NCBI RefSeq assembly: GCF_040008265.1
Contig: NZ_CP155620.1
Span: 1,116,001-1,180,000, forward strand
From: Campylobacter sp. CCS1377
GTDB lineage: Bacteria > Campylobacterota > Campylobacteria > Campylobacterales > Campylobacteraceae
Length of the DNA: 64,000 nt
Direction of reading: 5' to 3'
Below the pieces are notes generated by a model. It made no database searches. It saw nothing but the letters and a program-made list of their open reading frames with translations, and was not told the DNA's origin. Both the position numbers and the translations under genes were made by a program. Shown in pieces: positions 6,978-16,757 of this stretch. The number at the start of each line of letters is the position of its first letter. Positions within the stretch are counted from its first letter, which is position 1.

Positions 6978-7717
6978 TAAATTTCTCCATCATTTAAATA
7001 ATTTGTCGCTTTTTTGCTATCAAAATGCTTAGAAGAATCCGCATCTTTTAAGCGTTTCTCATCTTCTTTATCCCAGCCCTTTACATAATGCGAACCTGCT
7101 TTGCCTAACACATACTCGCGTGGCAAAACATGAATAGCGGGTTTTTGAGTAATGCAAGCTAGCTCACAAAGCCCACAACCTACGCAAACTTCATGATCTA
7201 CTACAGGAAGTAAAAAAGCATGCTTAGCAGTGCGTTCATTATGTTTAAGTTCAAGTTTTAAAGCTCTATCTATCAAAGGGCAAGCTCTATAACAAGCATC
7301 GCACTGAATTCCCCAATGTGCCACGCAACTTGCACTATCAACAATAGCAATGCCCATTTTCAAAGATTCTATGCCTTGCTCTAAATGCTTTTTATCTAAA
7401 GCATCGGTTGGGCATTCTTTTATACAAGGTATATCCTCGCAAAGATAGCATGGAATAGCTCTTGGCTTAAAAAAAGGTGTGCCATTTTTAGCACTATCTA
7501 ACAGAGTAGCGAGTTTTAAAGTATCATAAGGACATGCTTTTACACAAAGCCCGCAACGAATACACTTGCTTAAAAATCTTACCTCATCTTCTGCTCCAGG
7601 TGGACGCAAAGTATAATCATCATCAGCCTTTAAAGCCAAATTTGCCAAAAATCCACCCGCTGTGCAAAGACACAAACCTTTAAAAGCACTAGCAAAAAAT
7701 TCTCTTCTATCTTTCAT
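6977..7717 (-). CDS. napG: NapG, periplasmic 4Fe-4S ferredoxin of the NapGH complex
   Basis: A 246-residue protein with a twin-arginine-like leader (DRREFF at residues 3-8 followed by a hydrophobic segment), implying export after cluster assembly. Four cysteine groups for 4Fe-4S clusters are visible: CIRCGLCVKACP, CYLCEDIPCIKECP, CDACYRACP and CVGCGLCELACI. It docks on NapH at the periplasmic face. The gene follows napA by 14 bp and overlaps napH by one base. Confidence 0.95.
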   Translation of the reverse strand: MKDRREFFASAFKGLCLCTAGGFLANLALKADDDYTLRPPGAEDEVRFLSKCIRCGLCVKACPYDTLKLATLLDSAKNGTPFFKPRAIPCYLCEDIPCIKECPTDALDKKHLEQGIESLKMGIAIVDSASCVAHWGIQCDACYRACPLIDRALKLELKHNERTAKHAFLLPVVDHEVCVGCGLCELACITQKPAIHVLPREYVLGKAGSHYVKGWDKEDEKRLKDADSSKHFDSKKATNYLNDGEI

Positions 7718-7731
7718 TAATTAAACCCTAA

Positions 7732-10500
7732 CTAAGCTTTATAAATTTTTACCGCACACTTTTTAAAATCAGTTTGCTTTGAAAGCGGACAAGTTGCATC
7801 TAAAGTAACCTTATTAATATAAACATTTTCATCAAACCACGGCACATACACAAGTCCTGCAGGTGGTTTATTTCTACCACGCATATCCACTCTTGCTTTT
7901 ACTTTACCACGACGCGACTCTACCCAAACTAAATCCCCTTGATTTAAACCCAATTTTTCACTATCTTTTTCACTTATATAACAAAGTGCTTCAGGAACTG
8001 CACGGAAAAGTTCTGGCACACGCATAGTCATAGTTCCGCTATGCCAATGCTCTAACACCCTACCTGTAGCAAGCCAGAATGGATATTCTTCACTTGGTCT
8101 TTCAGGTGCTTTCATAAATGGTCTAAAGAAAATTTTAGCCTTGTTTTTAATGCTATGTTCTTTTTCATCTTTTGGGGCTTTTAAATCTCCATTTGTCAAA
8201 CTTTTATTAAAATCACCATAAAAAGCAAAATCAGAATTTGGTGCAGCTTTTTTTGCATAATAATCAAATTTAGTATTAAATCTCCACTGTGTTTCTTTAC
8301 CATTCACTACCGGCCATCTTAAGCCTCTTACTTGATGATAGGTATCAAAATCAGCCAAGTCGTGTCCATGCCCTAAACCAAATTTGCGATATTCTTCCCA
8401 AAGATATTTTTGTATAAAAAAGCCATATCCTTTGAATTCTTTTCCATCACTACCTTGGATTTTTCTCTCATCTCCATTTACTTCGCTATTATCAAAACCT
8501 TTGGCAATATTATCATTGGCTTTAAATTCCATCGCTTCTTTATTGGCAAATAAAACATCAAAAAGCGTATCATCCTCACTATAACCCATAGCTTTTGCTT
8601 CTTCTAGCACGCTTGGTAAAGTAAGTTTTTCATCTACCTTTTGCTCTTTCCAAACTTCTTTTAATTTAAAGCGTTTTGAAAATTCCATAATCTGCCAAGT
8701 ATCACTCATCGCAGCACCCACAGGTAAAACTTGTTGTTTCCAATGCTGCGTTCTTCTTTCAGCATTTCCATAAGCTCCCCATTTTTCATAAATCATAGCA
8801 CTTGGTAAAATAAGATCAGCTACTTTTGCACTAATTCCAGGATAACAATCACTCACAACAATAAAATTATCCATTTCTCTAGCTGCTTTTATCCAGTGAT
8901 TTGCATTTGCAGTATTTTGCCAAGGATTATTCACTTGTACCCAAGCAAATTTAATTTTTCCATCTTCTAAATCTCTCATAATGCCAAGATAAGGAGAACC
9001 TGGTTTTGGATTGATGGTTTTACTAGGAATTTTCCAAATTTTTTCAGAAATTTCTCTGTGCTTAGGATTTGCTACAACCATATCAGCAGGCAAGCGGTGA
9101 GAAAAAGTTCCTACTTCTCTAGCCGTTCCACAAGCACTTGGCTGTCCAGTTAAAGAAAAAGCGCCGCTACCTGGTTTTGCTTGTTTACCAAGTAAAAAAT
9201 GCACCATATAAGCTTGTTCATTTACCCATGTTCCACGCGTATGTTGGTTAAAACCCATAGTCCAGAAAGTTACAACTTTACGATTTTTCTCTATATATAA
9301 GTTCACTAATTCTTTAAGCTTTTTCTTAAAATCTTCTAAAGATTCATTATCGTCACCCTTGGCTACTTTTGCAGTATATTCAAGCGTATAAGGAGCTAAA
9401 CCTTTTTTAAATTCCTCAAAAGAAATTTCCCAATTTTTATCTGCTACACCTTGATGTTTCATTTCAAATTTATCACCTGCTTTAACACCAAGATAAGATA
9501 AGGCCGTGGCCTCTTCCTCATCAAGCACAATAGCATTTTCTTTTACAACTGTATCTTTTTCGCTCTCTTTAAAGCTAGGATGGTTAGAATTGCTTCTCAT
9601 GCCATATCCAATATCTGCATAACCTGTCGCAAACACACAATGCTCTTTGATAAATTTTTCATCCATAGCTTCAGGATGATTATAAACAATTTCCCTTGCT
9701 ATGTAATTCCAAATAGCTAAATCCGTATTTGGTTTGAAAATGATTTCCATATCTGCGATATTTGAAGTTCTATTAGAAAAAGTACTTAAATTAATTATTT
9801 TAACTTTATCTAAATTGCTTAATTTTCTATCACTTACTCTTGACCAAAGAATTGGATGCATTTCAGCCATATTTGCACCCCAAGTGATAATAGTATCAGT
9901 AAGCTCTATATCATCGTAACAACCAGAAGGCTCATCCACGCCAAAAGTTTGCATAAAACCAACCACAGCAGAAGCCATACAATGTCTTGCATTTGGATCA
10001 ATATTGTTTGTTCTAAAACCTGCTTTAGCAAGTTTTACAGCAGCATAACCTTCTTGGATAGTGTATTGTCCGCTACCAAAAATCCCTACCCCACTAACGC
10101 CTAATTCACCATAAGCTTTTTTAAATTGTTTTTCCATTTCATCAAAAGCCCTTTTCCAAGAAACTTGTTTAAATTTACCTTTTTTATCAAATTCGCCTTG
10201 TTCATTAACACGAAGCAAAGGCATCACAAGACGATCTTCACCATACATTATTTTAGCATTAAAATAACCCTTAATACAGTTAAGCCCACGATTTACCGGT
10301 GCGGCTGGATCACCTTTAACAGCAACTATCTTGCCATTTTTTCGTGCTACCATAATTCCACAACCAGTTCCGCAAAATCTACAAACCGACTTATCCCATT
10401 GCCACTGCTCCTCACTCGTAGCAAAACTTGGAATACTAAGCCCAGCAACACTAGCAGCACTAGCAATAGCAGTATTTTTAATAAAATCCCTTCTATTCAT
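7732..10500 (-). CDS. napA: NapA, catalytic subunit of periplasmic nitrate reductase
   Basis: A 922-residue molybdoenzyme. The Tat signal [20 protein letters not shown] is at the N-terminus. One 4Fe-4S cluster is ligated by Cys40, Cys43, Cys47 and Cys75 (CRFCGTGC ... NCIKG). The molybdenum-coordinating cysteine is Cys174 in ARHCMASA. The long middle insertion typical of epsilonproteobacterial NapA is present. It reduces nitrate to nitrite in the periplasm using two bis-MGD cofactors. It is first in the operon, with ribosome site GGAGGTG before the ATG, and an AT-rich 227-bp upstream region. No internal disruption is visible. Confidence 0.98.
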   Translation of the reverse strand: MNRRDFIKNTAIASAASVAGLSIPSFATSEEQWQWDKSVCRFCGTGCGIMVARKNGKIVAVKGDPAAPVNRGLNCIKGYFNAKIMYGEDRLVMPLLRVNEQGEFDKKGKFKQVSWKRAFDEMEKQFKKAYGELGVSGVGIFGSGQYTIQEGYAAVKLAKAGFRTNNIDPNARHCMASAVVGFMQTFGVDEPSGCYDDIELTDTIITWGANMAEMHPILWSRVSDRKLSNLDKVKIINLSTFSNRTSNIADMEIIFKPNTDLAIWNYIAREIVYNHPEAMDEKFIKEHCVFATGYADIGYGMRSNSNHPSFKESEKDTVVKENAIVLDEEEATALSYLGVKAGDKFEMKHQGVADKNWEISFEEFKKGLAPYTLEYTAKVAKGDDNESLEDFKKKLKELVNLYIEKNRKVVTFWTMGFNQHTRGTWVNEQAYMVHFLLGKQAKPGSGAFSLTGQPSACGTAREVGTFSHRLPADMVVANPKHREISEKIWKIPSKTINPKPGSPYLGIMRDLEDGKIKFAWVQVNNPWQNTANANHWIKAAREMDNFIVVSDCYPGISAKVADLILPSAMIYEKWGAYGNAERRTQHWKQQVLPVGAAMSDTWQIMEFSKRFKLKEVWKEQKVDEKLTLPSVLEEAKAMGYSEDDTLFDVLFANKEAMEFKANDNIAKGFDNSEVNGDERKIQGSDGKEFKGYGFFIQKYLWEEYRKFGLGHGHDLADFDTYHQVRGLRWPVVNGKETQWRFNTKFDYYAKKAAPNSDFAFYGDFNKSLTNGDLKAPKDEKEHSIKNKAKIFFRPFMKAPERPSEEYPFWLATGRVLEHWHSGTMTMRVPELFRAVPEALCYISEKDSEKLGLNQGDLVWVESRRGKVKARVDMRGRNKPPAGLVYVPWFDENVYINKVTLDATCPLSKQTDFKKCAVKIYKA

Positions 10501-10704
10501 ACTTTCACCTCCAATGTGTTTGTCAAGTTTATAAATTTTACTTTAACAAGATAAAATAAAAATTAATTTTTTAAAAAAAATAATATTTTCAAAAGCCTAT
10601 TTTTAGGATATTTAATGTCTTATTTTGTATATAAAAAAATAATATGATAGTCTCTAAGATTTTATTTTTCAAAAAGAATAATTAAAAAATTTATTAAAAA
10701 ATAA
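10501..10704. promoter_or_regulatory. AT-rich spacer carrying the nap operon promoter
   Basis: This spacer lies between the flgG terminator and the napA start, both on the minus strand. It is almost pure A/T. A weak -10-like TATAAA (complement of 10528-10533) and a ribosome site GGAGGTGAAAG can be picked out for napA. I found no convincing palindromic regulator site and no small ORF with a ribosome site. Confidence 0.4.
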
Positions 10705-10724
10705 AAAGAGGTACAAACCTCTTT
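10705..10724 (-). terminator. terminator after flgG
   Basis: The stem AAAGAGGT / ACCTCTTT (10705-10712 with 10717-10724) has a 4-base loop and is followed on the minus strand by a T-rich stretch. It begins three bases after the flgG stop. Confidence 0.8.
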
Positions 10725-10727
10725 AAG

Positions 10728-11519
10728 TTATCGTTTAAGCTGGTTTACAGTTGAAAGCATTTCATCACTTGTAGTAATAGCTTTTGAATTTGCCTCATAA
10801 GCTCTTTGCCCAGTGATAAGATCTGTCATTTCTTCAACCAATTGCACATTTGAAGACTCAATCCAACCATGTCTGATTTGTCCCAAGCCATCTTCGCCTG
10901 CTATACCAGCAACCGGCGCTCCACTTGCCCCTGTTTCTAAAAATAAATTATCCCCCATTGCATGAAGTCCTGCTGGGTTGATAAATTGCACAAGCTCAAC
11001 TTGCCCAATCTGCGTTTCTTCTTGTTCGCCTGCAAGCATTACAGAAACTGTTCCATCTTTTGCAACATTTATCGCCGTTGCCCCTTCTGGGATAGTCATC
11101 TCAGGTATAAGCCTATAACCATCAGCATTAACGATATTTCCTTCATTATCCCTTGTAAATTGCCCGTTTCTAGTATAAGCGGTTGTGCCATCAGGAAGCT
11201 GAATTTGAAAAAAACCATTGCCTTCAATAGCCATATCAAGACTATCCGTGCTCGTAGATTTTAAATAACCCTCAGTAAAAACTTTTGTAATAGCCGAAGG
11301 TCTTACTCCAAGCCCTACTTCCATACCTGAAGGCGAAAGTGTGGTGGCTGAAGTTGAAGTGCCAGCATACTTCATCACCTGATACATTAAATCCGCAAAT
11401 TCAGCTCTTGATTTTTTATAACCTGCAGTATTAACATTGGCAATATTATTTGAAGTTACATCGATTTGTGTTTGCTGAGAAATCATCCCTGTTGCTGCTG
11501 TATGTAAAGATCTTAACAT
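10728..11519 (-). CDS. flgG: flagellar distal rod protein FlgG
   Basis: A 263-residue flagellar axial protein, the family's normal length. The N-terminus MLRSLHTAATGMISQQTQID leads into the rod/hook motif SNNIANVNTAGYKKSRAEFADL; the C-terminus carries the conserved EEMTDLITGQRAYEANSKAI helix. FlgG forms the distal rod that crosses the periplasm and is exported by the flagellar type III apparatus without a cleaved signal. It follows flgF by 13 bp and should share its sigma-54 promoter. Confidence 0.96.
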   Translation of the reverse strand: MLRSLHTAATGMISQQTQIDVTSNNIANVNTAGYKKSRAEFADLMYQVMKYAGTSTSATTLSPSGMEVGLGVRPSAITKVFTEGYLKSTSTDSLDMAIEGNGFFQIQLPDGTTAYTRNGQFTRDNEGNIVNADGYRLIPEMTIPEGATAINVAKDGTVSVMLAGEQEETQIGQVELVQFINPAGLHAMGDNLFLETGASGAPVAGIAGEDGLGQIRHGWIESSNVQLVEEMTDLITGQRAYEANSKAITTSDEMLSTVNQLKR

Positions 11520-11532
11520 TTTTTATCCTTTA

Positions 11533-12354
11533 TTATTTCACACTTGCGAGTTTATTAATCGCATCTTGGTTTAAATCATCCATATGAGAAGTCATCACTT
11601 TTTGATACATATCCACCAAACGATTAGCCTCGATAAGCCCTACCATTTCGGTTACTGCATTGACATTTGAACCTTGAGAAAAACCTTGTTTTATCGCTCT
11701 TGAAGTATCAAGATCGCGAATTCTAGTCAAATCATCTATACGATAAACATTATCCCCTTCTTTTTGCAAAGCACGAATATCATCAACTTGCGCTATAAAC
11801 ATTCTTGCATTATCTACACCATCAACGGAAATATTTCCATTTGAGTCGCTATTAATATGTACAGCATTTACATCAATTCTAATGCCATCTTGCTCAGGAT
11901 TATTAAAATAATCACTGCTTAAAACTCTATAACCTTGCTTATTAACCAAAAAACCCTCATCATCAAGTTGAAAATTCCCATCTTGAGTAAGTCTTACTTC
12001 TCCGTTACTCGTTTTAACAAGAAAAAAAGTATCCTCTCTAGTCATAGCAAAATCTAAAGGATTATTTGTCATTTTAAGATTTCCCACACTAAAGTCTGTA
12101 TAAACTTCACTCACTTGCGGAACGCGATCTATGGTTGAATTTGCAAATCTTGATGCATCGCGTGTGTGATTTTGTATAGGTAACTCATCCTGAGTTTCTT
12201 TAAAAATCCTTTTAAAATCTGCAATAACCACATCATCTTTTTTAAAACCACTAGTATTGACATTAGCTAAATTATTTGTAATAACATCAAGACGGTTAAA
12301 TTGGGTTACCATACCGCCAGTGGCTTGATAATATCCATTTTGCATATTTTTCAC
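11533..12354 (-). CDS. flgF: flagellar proximal rod protein FlgF (annotated flgG2 in C. jejuni)
   Basis: A 273-residue paralogue of the downstream gene. It has the N-terminal NNLANVNTSGFKKDD motif and the C-terminal EMVGLIEANRLVDMYQKVM helix, shorter and more divergent than in FlgG, as expected for FlgF. It builds the proximal rod. A textbook RpoN promoter lies 32-45 bp upstream of the start, placing it in the middle flagellar class under FlgSR control. Confidence 0.92.
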   Translation of the reverse strand: MKNMQNGYYQATGGMVTQFNRLDVITNNLANVNTSGFKKDDVVIADFKRIFKETQDELPIQNHTRDASRFANSTIDRVPQVSEVYTDFSVGNLKMTNNPLDFAMTREDTFFLVKTSNGEVRLTQDGNFQLDDEGFLVNKQGYRVLSSDYFNNPEQDGIRIDVNAVHINSDSNGNISVDGVDNARMFIAQVDDIRALQKEGDNVYRIDDLTRIRDLDTSRAIKQGFSQGSNVNAVTEMVGLIEANRLVDMYQKVMTSHMDDLNQDAINKLASVK

Positions 12355-12385
12355 CTACTTTTAAAATAATTTTAAAAGCTTAAAA

Positions 12386-12399
12386 GCAAAGAGTGTTCC
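12386..12399 (-). promoter_or_regulatory. sigma-54 (RpoN) promoter of flgF-flgG
   Basis: On the minus strand the sequence reads TTGGAACACTCTTTGCTTTT: GG and GC exactly ten bases apart, with the flanking TT, AAC and TTGCTT of the Campylobacter RpoN consensus. It lies between proA and flgF and points to flgF; the predicted start is about 20 bp before the ATG. Confidence 0.88.
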
Positions 12400-12406
12400 A
12401 AAAAAT

Positions 12407-13639
12407 TTATTTTCGAACTTGACCTTCCCCTGTGATAAGATATTTATAAGTACAAAGCTCTTCAACCCCCATAGGACCTCTAGCATGAAGTTTATTAGTA
12501 GAAATTCCAACCTCAGCACCAAAACCAAACTCACCTCCATCACTAAAACGCGTTGAGGCATTAACATAAACACAAGAAGAATTAATACTTCTTTGAAAAA
12601 TAGCAATATTTTTCGTGTCATTTGAAAGTATAGCCTCGGAGTGATTTGAGCTAAATTTTTGTATATGCTCTATAGCCTCATTTAAATTTTTAACGATTTT
12701 AATGCTGATTTTATAATCAAGCCACTCAGTAGCATAATCTTGCTCATTTGCCAAAAAGCAAGTTAAATTTGTATCTTGTAAAAATTTTAAACTTTTCTCA
12801 CAAGCATGAATTTCTAGCTGAAATTTTTCAAATTCCTTAGCCAAATTTTGCAGTAAATCCTTGGCTATATTCTCATGAATAAGCAAACTTTCTAAAGCGT
12901 TACAAACACTTACCCTTTGGCATTTTGCATTCAAAATTATATCTTTAGCCTTGTTTAAATTTGCACTTTCATCTACAAAAATATGACACAAACCCTTATC
13001 ATGCTTAATCACTGGAATTTTAGTGTTTTTGGCAATATTTTGTATCATTTTAGTGCTTCCTCTAGGAACAATAAGATCAATTAAATCATCAAATTCCAAA
13101 AGCTCATTAATCTCTTCTTTTTCACTGACCATTAAAAAACAATCCTTAAGATCATAAATAGCAAGCACCTCTTGCAAAGCTTTAAAAATACTAAAATTTG
13201 TATATTTAGCCTCACTACCACCCTTTAAAATTCCAGCATTTGAGCTTTTTAGCAATAAGGCCAACAACTCAGCACTAATAGCCGGCCTTGCTTCATAAAT
13301 GACGCAAATAATACCAATAGGAATGCTTACTTTTTCTATCTTAAGTCCGCTATCATTAACCCAGCCCTGTAAAACTTTTCCTATAGGATCTGGTAAAAGG
13401 GCTATTTTTTCCAAAGCTTCGCAAAGCGAATTAAGCCTTGAAGTGTCAAGTTTTAATCTATCCTTCAAAGCCTCGTTTTTAGTAAAATTTTTCAAATCTT
13501 TTTCGTTAGCCTTTAAAATTTCATCAAAATATTTTCTTAAATTTAGTGCACATTGCAAGATGATTTCTTTTTTATCTTGAGGTTTTAAATTTAAAAGTTT
13601 TTGGGAGTTTTTATTAATATTTTCAATTAAATGTCGCAT
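12407..13639 (-). CDS. proA: gamma-glutamyl phosphate reductase ProA
   Basis: A 410-residue cytosolic NADPH-dependent aldehyde-dehydrogenase-family enzyme that reduces gamma-glutamyl phosphate to the semialdehyde in proline synthesis. Visible hallmarks are IGIICVIYEARPA near residue 110, KGGSEA near 140, LIVPRGSTKMIQ near 190, VIKHDKGLCHIFVD near 210, the catalytic-cysteine region CQRVSVCNALESLL near 240, and NASTRFSDGGEFGFGAEVGIST near 375. No proB is adjacent. The stop is 52 bp before flgF, and the flgF RpoN promoter fills that gap. Confidence 0.95.
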   Translation of the reverse strand: MRHLIENINKNSQKLLNLKPQDKKEIILQCALNLRKYFDEILKANEKDLKNFTKNEALKDRLKLDTSRLNSLCEALEKIALLPDPIGKVLQGWVNDSGLKIEKVSIPIGIICVIYEARPAISAELLALLLKSSNAGILKGGSEAKYTNFSIFKALQEVLAIYDLKDCFLMVSEKEEINELLEFDDLIDLIVPRGSTKMIQNIAKNTKIPVIKHDKGLCHIFVDESANLNKAKDIILNAKCQRVSVCNALESLLIHENIAKDLLQNLAKEFEKFQLEIHACEKSLKFLQDTNLTCFLANEQDYATEWLDYKISIKIVKNLNEAIEHIQKFSSNHSEAILSNDTKNIAIFQRSINSSCVYVNASTRFSDGGEFGFGAEVGISTNKLHARGPMGVEELCTYKYLITGEGQVRK

Positions 13640-13704
13640 TTTAATCCTTTGTTTATAAAAAACTTGTTAAATTCTATACAAAAAATTATTAAAGAAAGGT
13701 ATAA

Positions 13705-14646
13705 ATGAAACATTTTGATATTATCATCGTTGGTGCTGGACCTGCGGGAATTGGTTGTGCCGTAGAAGCTAAACTTGCCAATAAAGAAGTTTTGTTGTTA
13801 GAAAAAACAAATTCAATTTGTCAAACTTTAGTGCAATATTACAAAGAAGGCAAAAGAGTTGATAAAGCTTATAAGGGTTGCGAGGGGACTAATTATGGTC
13901 ATATTCCTTTTGAAGATGGAACAAAAGAAAGTACGATAGAAACTTTTGAAAAAGCTTTAAAAGAGCATAATATCGGTGTTGAATTTGGTAGCGAAGTAGA
14001 AAGCATTAAACAAGAAAGCGATCATTTTATTGTTAATACTTCCAAAGAAAGCTATACTTGTAAAAATATCATTGTAGCTATAGGTAGAATGGGAAAACCT
14101 AATAAGCCTGATTATAAACTTCCTTTAACGCTGACTAAAATCATTAATTTCAACGCCAACTCAGTCTTAGGTCAAGAAAAAATCATCGTTGTGGGTGGCG
14201 GAAATTCAGCAGCTGAGTATGCTGTAGATCTTGCAAAAAATAATGAAATAACACTTTGTTACAGAAAAGATAAATTCACAAGATTAAACGATATCAATCT
14301 TAACGATGTTGAAAATGGTGCTAAAAATGGAGATTTTAAACTAAAACTTGGCATTGATATCACAAGTGTTGAGGATGAAAATAGTAAAGCTAAACTTCAT
14401 TTTAGCGATGGAAGTAGCGAAATTTATGATAGAGTTATTTACGCTATTGGAGGTTCAACTCCTCTTGATTTCTTGCAAAAATGCGGTATAGAAGTTGATG
14501 AAAAAGGTGTTCCTGTTTTTGATGAGCACAAACAAAGCAATGTCAGCAGGATTTTTGTTGCTGGGGATATTGCTACAAAAAATGGCGCTAGTATTGTTAC
14601 AGGTTTAAATGACGCTGTGGCCATAATGAAATATATTAATTCTTAA
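13705..14646 (+). CDS. fqrB: FqrB-like flavodoxin:quinone reductase / NADPH oxidoreductase
   Basis: A 313-residue two-dinucleotide-fold flavoprotein. The FAD motif GAGPAGIG is at residues 9-16 and the NADPH motif GGGNSAAEYAVD near residue 171; the C-terminal FAD segment ends VFVAGDIATKNGAS. It resembles thioredoxin reductase but lacks the CxxC redox pair, which fits FqrB (HP1164 / Cj0559 as I recall). That enzyme exchanges electrons between NADP(H) and flavodoxin, the partner of pyruvate and oxoglutarate oxidoreductases. YpdA-type disulfide reductases are close relatives and the alternative. It stands alone between proA and a terminator. Confidence 0.8.
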   Translation: MKHFDIIIVGAGPAGIGCAVEAKLANKEVLLLEKTNSICQTLVQYYKEGKRVDKAYKGCEGTNYGHIPFEDGTKESTIETFEKALKEHNIGVEFGSEVESIKQESDHFIVNTSKESYTCKNIIVAIGRMGKPNKPDYKLPLTLTKIINFNANSVLGQEKIIVVGGGNSAAEYAVDLAKNNEITLCYRKDKFTRLNDINLNDVENGAKNGDFKLKLGIDITSVEDENSKAKLHFSDGSSEIYDRVIYAIGGSTPLDFLQKCGIEVDEKGVPVFDEHKQSNVSRIFVAGDIATKNGASIVTGLNDAVAIMKYINS

Positions 14647-14654
14647 AAACAACA

Positions 14655-14684
14655 AATCCCTAAGCAATTCACTTCTTAGGGATT
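14655..14684 (+). terminator. hairpin after fqrB
   Basis: AATCCCTAAG (14655-14664) pairs perfectly with CTTAGGGATT (14675-14684) around a 10-base loop. The following AATTAAATTTATCC is only moderately T-rich, so it may be leaky into the downstream gene. Confidence 0.65.
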
Positions 14685-14726
14685 AATTAAATTTATCCTT
14701 TAACCTTAAAACTCACAAGGAAAAAA

Positions 14727-15353
14727 ATGCATTTAGAACAAATTTTAGAAAAAACAAAAAATATAAGAATCGTTGCAGCAAGTAAATATGTCAATGCGGA
14801 TAAAATCAAAGAATTAAACGCAAAAGGCTTGATGGAATTTGGAGAAAATCAAGTTCAAGCCTTGACTCAAAAAAAAGAAATCTTAGATCAAGAAAATTTA
14901 AATATCAAATGGCATTTTATCGGAACTTTACAAAGCAATAAAATCAATCTCTTAATCAAACAGCGTCCCATTTTATGGCAGTCTTGCAATGGATTAAAAA
15001 TCGCTTTGGCTATGGATAAAAGACTAGATTATAAACTTGATACTTTGCTTGAAATTAATGCTGCTAATGAAGAAAGTAAAAGCGGCATTGATGTCTCGCG
15101 TGCTATTGATGAATATTTACAAATTCAAAATTCATGCAAAAATCTAAATCTATGTGGAATTATGAGTATAGGCTCACACAGCGATGATGAGAAAGAAATC
15201 ATCAAAAGCTTTGAAAAAACTTATCAAATTTATGAAAAACTACAAAAATACGGTGCGAAAATTTGCTCTATGGGAATGAGTTCAGACTTTGAACTTGCTA
15301 TAAAATGTGGATCTAATATGGTGCGTTTAGGGAGTATATTATTTAAAAATTAA
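14727..15353 (+). CDS. YggS/PLPBP-family pyridoxal phosphate homeostasis protein
   Basis: A 208-residue single-domain protein of the YggS/PROSC family: a TIM-barrel PLP binder without enzymatic activity that helps balance vitamin B6 and amino-acid pools. The PLP lysine lies in IVAASKYVNADKIKEL near residue 20. ENQVQAL, IKWHFIGTLQSNKI, GIMSIGSHSDDE and SMGMSSDFELAIKCGSNMVRLGS are the family signatures in order. It is slightly shorter than typical members (225-235 residues). It faces flaC and shares a terminator with it. Confidence 0.93.
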   Translation: MHLEQILEKTKNIRIVAASKYVNADKIKELNAKGLMEFGENQVQALTQKKEILDQENLNIKWHFIGTLQSNKINLLIKQRPILWQSCNGLKIALAMDKRLDYKLDTLLEINAANEESKSGIDVSRAIDEYLQIQNSCKNLNLCGIMSIGSHSDDEKEIIKSFEKTYQIYEKLQKYGAKICSMGMSSDFELAIKCGSNMVRLGSILFKN

Positions 15354-15373
15354 GCCCAAAAAACGGGCTTTTT
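15352..15373. terminator. bidirectional terminator between yggS-like gene and flaC
   Basis: AAGCCC / GGGCTT (15352-15357 with 15365-15370) encloses an A-rich loop and is followed by TTT on the plus strand and ATTTTT on the minus strand, so it can serve both converging genes. Confidence 0.75.
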
Positions 15374-16124
15374 AAAAATCCAATAAATTAGCAATTTTGC
15401 TTTGAAGTTGCATATTTGATTGAGCTAAGATAAAACTTGCTGCATTTTCTTTTAAATAGTTTGAATTTAAATCATTCATATTTTTTGCCATGTCGTTATT
15501 TAGCAAGTTATTTTCAGCTGCTTTGGTATTGATACTATTTTGCACGCTAGAATTAATGTTGGATGTTAGCACATTAATACCCCCACCAATCTCTCCTCTT
15601 AAAGCATTAACTTGATCTATAAATTGCGTAATGCTTTCTTGATTATTTATATCAAGTCCATCTGCAGACAAAGGATTTAGATTTGTCGTTTGAGTTCCAC
15701 TTCCTACAACGAAATTCATAGTCTGAAACACATTTTTTCCATTATAAGTTGCATTGTTAAAAGCATCATTAATAGACTCTTGAAGTCTTGTAGCTTCACT
15801 TTGTATCATACTTTTTTGATTATCATTTAAGGCTGCGTTATTCATTTTTACCGAAAGTTCATTTAGCCTATTGGCACTTTGGGAAATATTTGACAAACTT
15901 GCATCAGCAATTTGTAAAACACCGATTGCATCATAGGCATTTGCTACGCCTTGATCAATGGTGCTAGCTTGAGATCTTAAAAAATCTGCAATGCCTAAAT
16001 TCGCACTATCAACACCGCTAATAGCGCGCATAGCAGAAATATTTTCTAAAGCTTTTTCGCTAGACTTTTGTGCATTATTTAAATAATAATTTTGCTGCAT
16101 TGCTGTAGAGTTGTTAATTTTCAT
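15372..16124 (-). CDS. flaC: secreted flagellin-like protein FlaC
   Basis: A 250-residue flagellin homologue containing only the conserved D0/D1 regions: the N-terminal half includes SGVDSANLGIADFLRSQAST and DAIGVLQIADASLSNISQ, and the C-terminus ends in the LQSKIANLLDF helix. The hypervariable D2/D3 domains of FlaA/FlaB are absent, which is what defines FlaC. In C. jejuni FlaC is exported through the flagellar apparatus and released, not built into the filament. The ribosome site is AAAGGAGG. It sits beside a YggS-type gene, as in C. jejuni. Confidence 0.93.
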   Translation of the reverse strand: MKINNSTAMQQNYYLNNAQKSSEKALENISAMRAISGVDSANLGIADFLRSQASTIDQGVANAYDAIGVLQIADASLSNISQSANRLNELSVKMNNAALNDNQKSMIQSEATRLQESINDAFNNATYNGKNVFQTMNFVVGSGTQTTNLNPLSADGLDINNQESITQFIDQVNALRGEIGGGINVLTSNINSSVQNSINTKAAENNLLNNDMAKNMNDLNSNYLKENAASFILAQSNMQLQSKIANLLDF

Positions 16125-16158
16125 AATTTCCTCCTTTAATCTGATTGCTTCATAAATT

Positions 16159-16626
16159 TTATATTTTTTTAGCTGTTTTAAAACTTAAGAAAAATAAAAA
16201 CGCTTGAGCCACAACCATGATTTTTATCACTACTTCGCTTGCCGAGTGAATACCTGCAAACTCGGCATTTTGTGTTGCAACTTCACCTAATTCCTGAGCT
16301 TTGACAATATAATCTGTAAAATAAAATACAAAAACCGCACTTAAAACCAAAATAATTAAGGCAAGTAAAATCTTTGAAATTCTCACACTAAAAGAACAAA
16401 GCTCTTTTGAAAATAAGGCAAAAATAGTATTAATCACACTCACGCCCAGCAAAATATAACCAAATTTAATAAAAATTTGTGTCATTAAAATACCGCTTTG
16501 AAACTGAGTTAAAACTCCTTCTCCCAAAAATTCTTGCGGATAAAAAATTACAGGTGCAACCATAATACCAACACAAAGTTCTATACCTATCATCATCGCT
16601 AATAATAATAAATTCACAGCTTTCAT
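16159..16626 (-). CDS. small integral membrane protein (DUF4149-like)
   Basis: A 155-residue protein with four predicted transmembrane helices, at residues about 5-28, 48-70, 82-105 and 128-150. The first helix region, with GIMVAPVIFYP, resembles DUF4149 / copper-resistance-D-like small membrane proteins; the charged C-terminus FKTAKKI would face the cytoplasm. No catalytic motif is visible and the function is unknown. It precedes flaC by 34 bp on the same strand, so readthrough into flaC is possible. Confidence 0.8.
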   Translation of the reverse strand: MKAVNLLLLAMMIGIELCVGIMVAPVIFYPQEFLGEGVLTQFQSGILMTQIFIKFGYILLGVSVINTIFALFSKELCSFSVRISKILLALIILVLSAVFVFYFTDYIVKAQELGEVATQNAEFAGIHSASEVVIKIMVVAQAFLFFLSFKTAKKI

Positions 16627-16714
16627 GATTTATTTCCTTTTTTATTTTAATTTTGGCAAAAAATTATAGCTAAAAAAGATAAAAAATATTTTTTAAAATA
16701 AAATTAAGTTTTAT

Positions 16715-16720
16715 TATATT
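16715..16720 (+). promoter_or_regulatory. possible -10 box of the metE leader transcript
   Basis: TATATT at 16715-16720, with an overlapping alternative TATAAC at 16723-16728, lies about 35 bp before the first leader ORF in an A/T-rich region. It is the only plausible sigma-70 box between the divergent membrane-protein gene and the leader. Confidence 0.4.
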
Positions 16721-16757
16721 AGTATAACCAAATCAATAAATTGTTAAAGGAGTTTTT

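Noticed and set aside
9734-10554. Three plus-strand ORFs of 61-142 residues opposite the 5' part of napA
   Set aside because: They are antisense shadows of a clearly intact napA; they have no ribosome sites and unnatural composition (runs of Ser, Ile, Lys).
12361-12621. Minus-strand 86-residue ORF overlapping the 3' end of proA
   Set aside because: It lies in another frame of proA and runs through the flgF RpoN promoter; the ProA C-terminal motifs are in the other frame.
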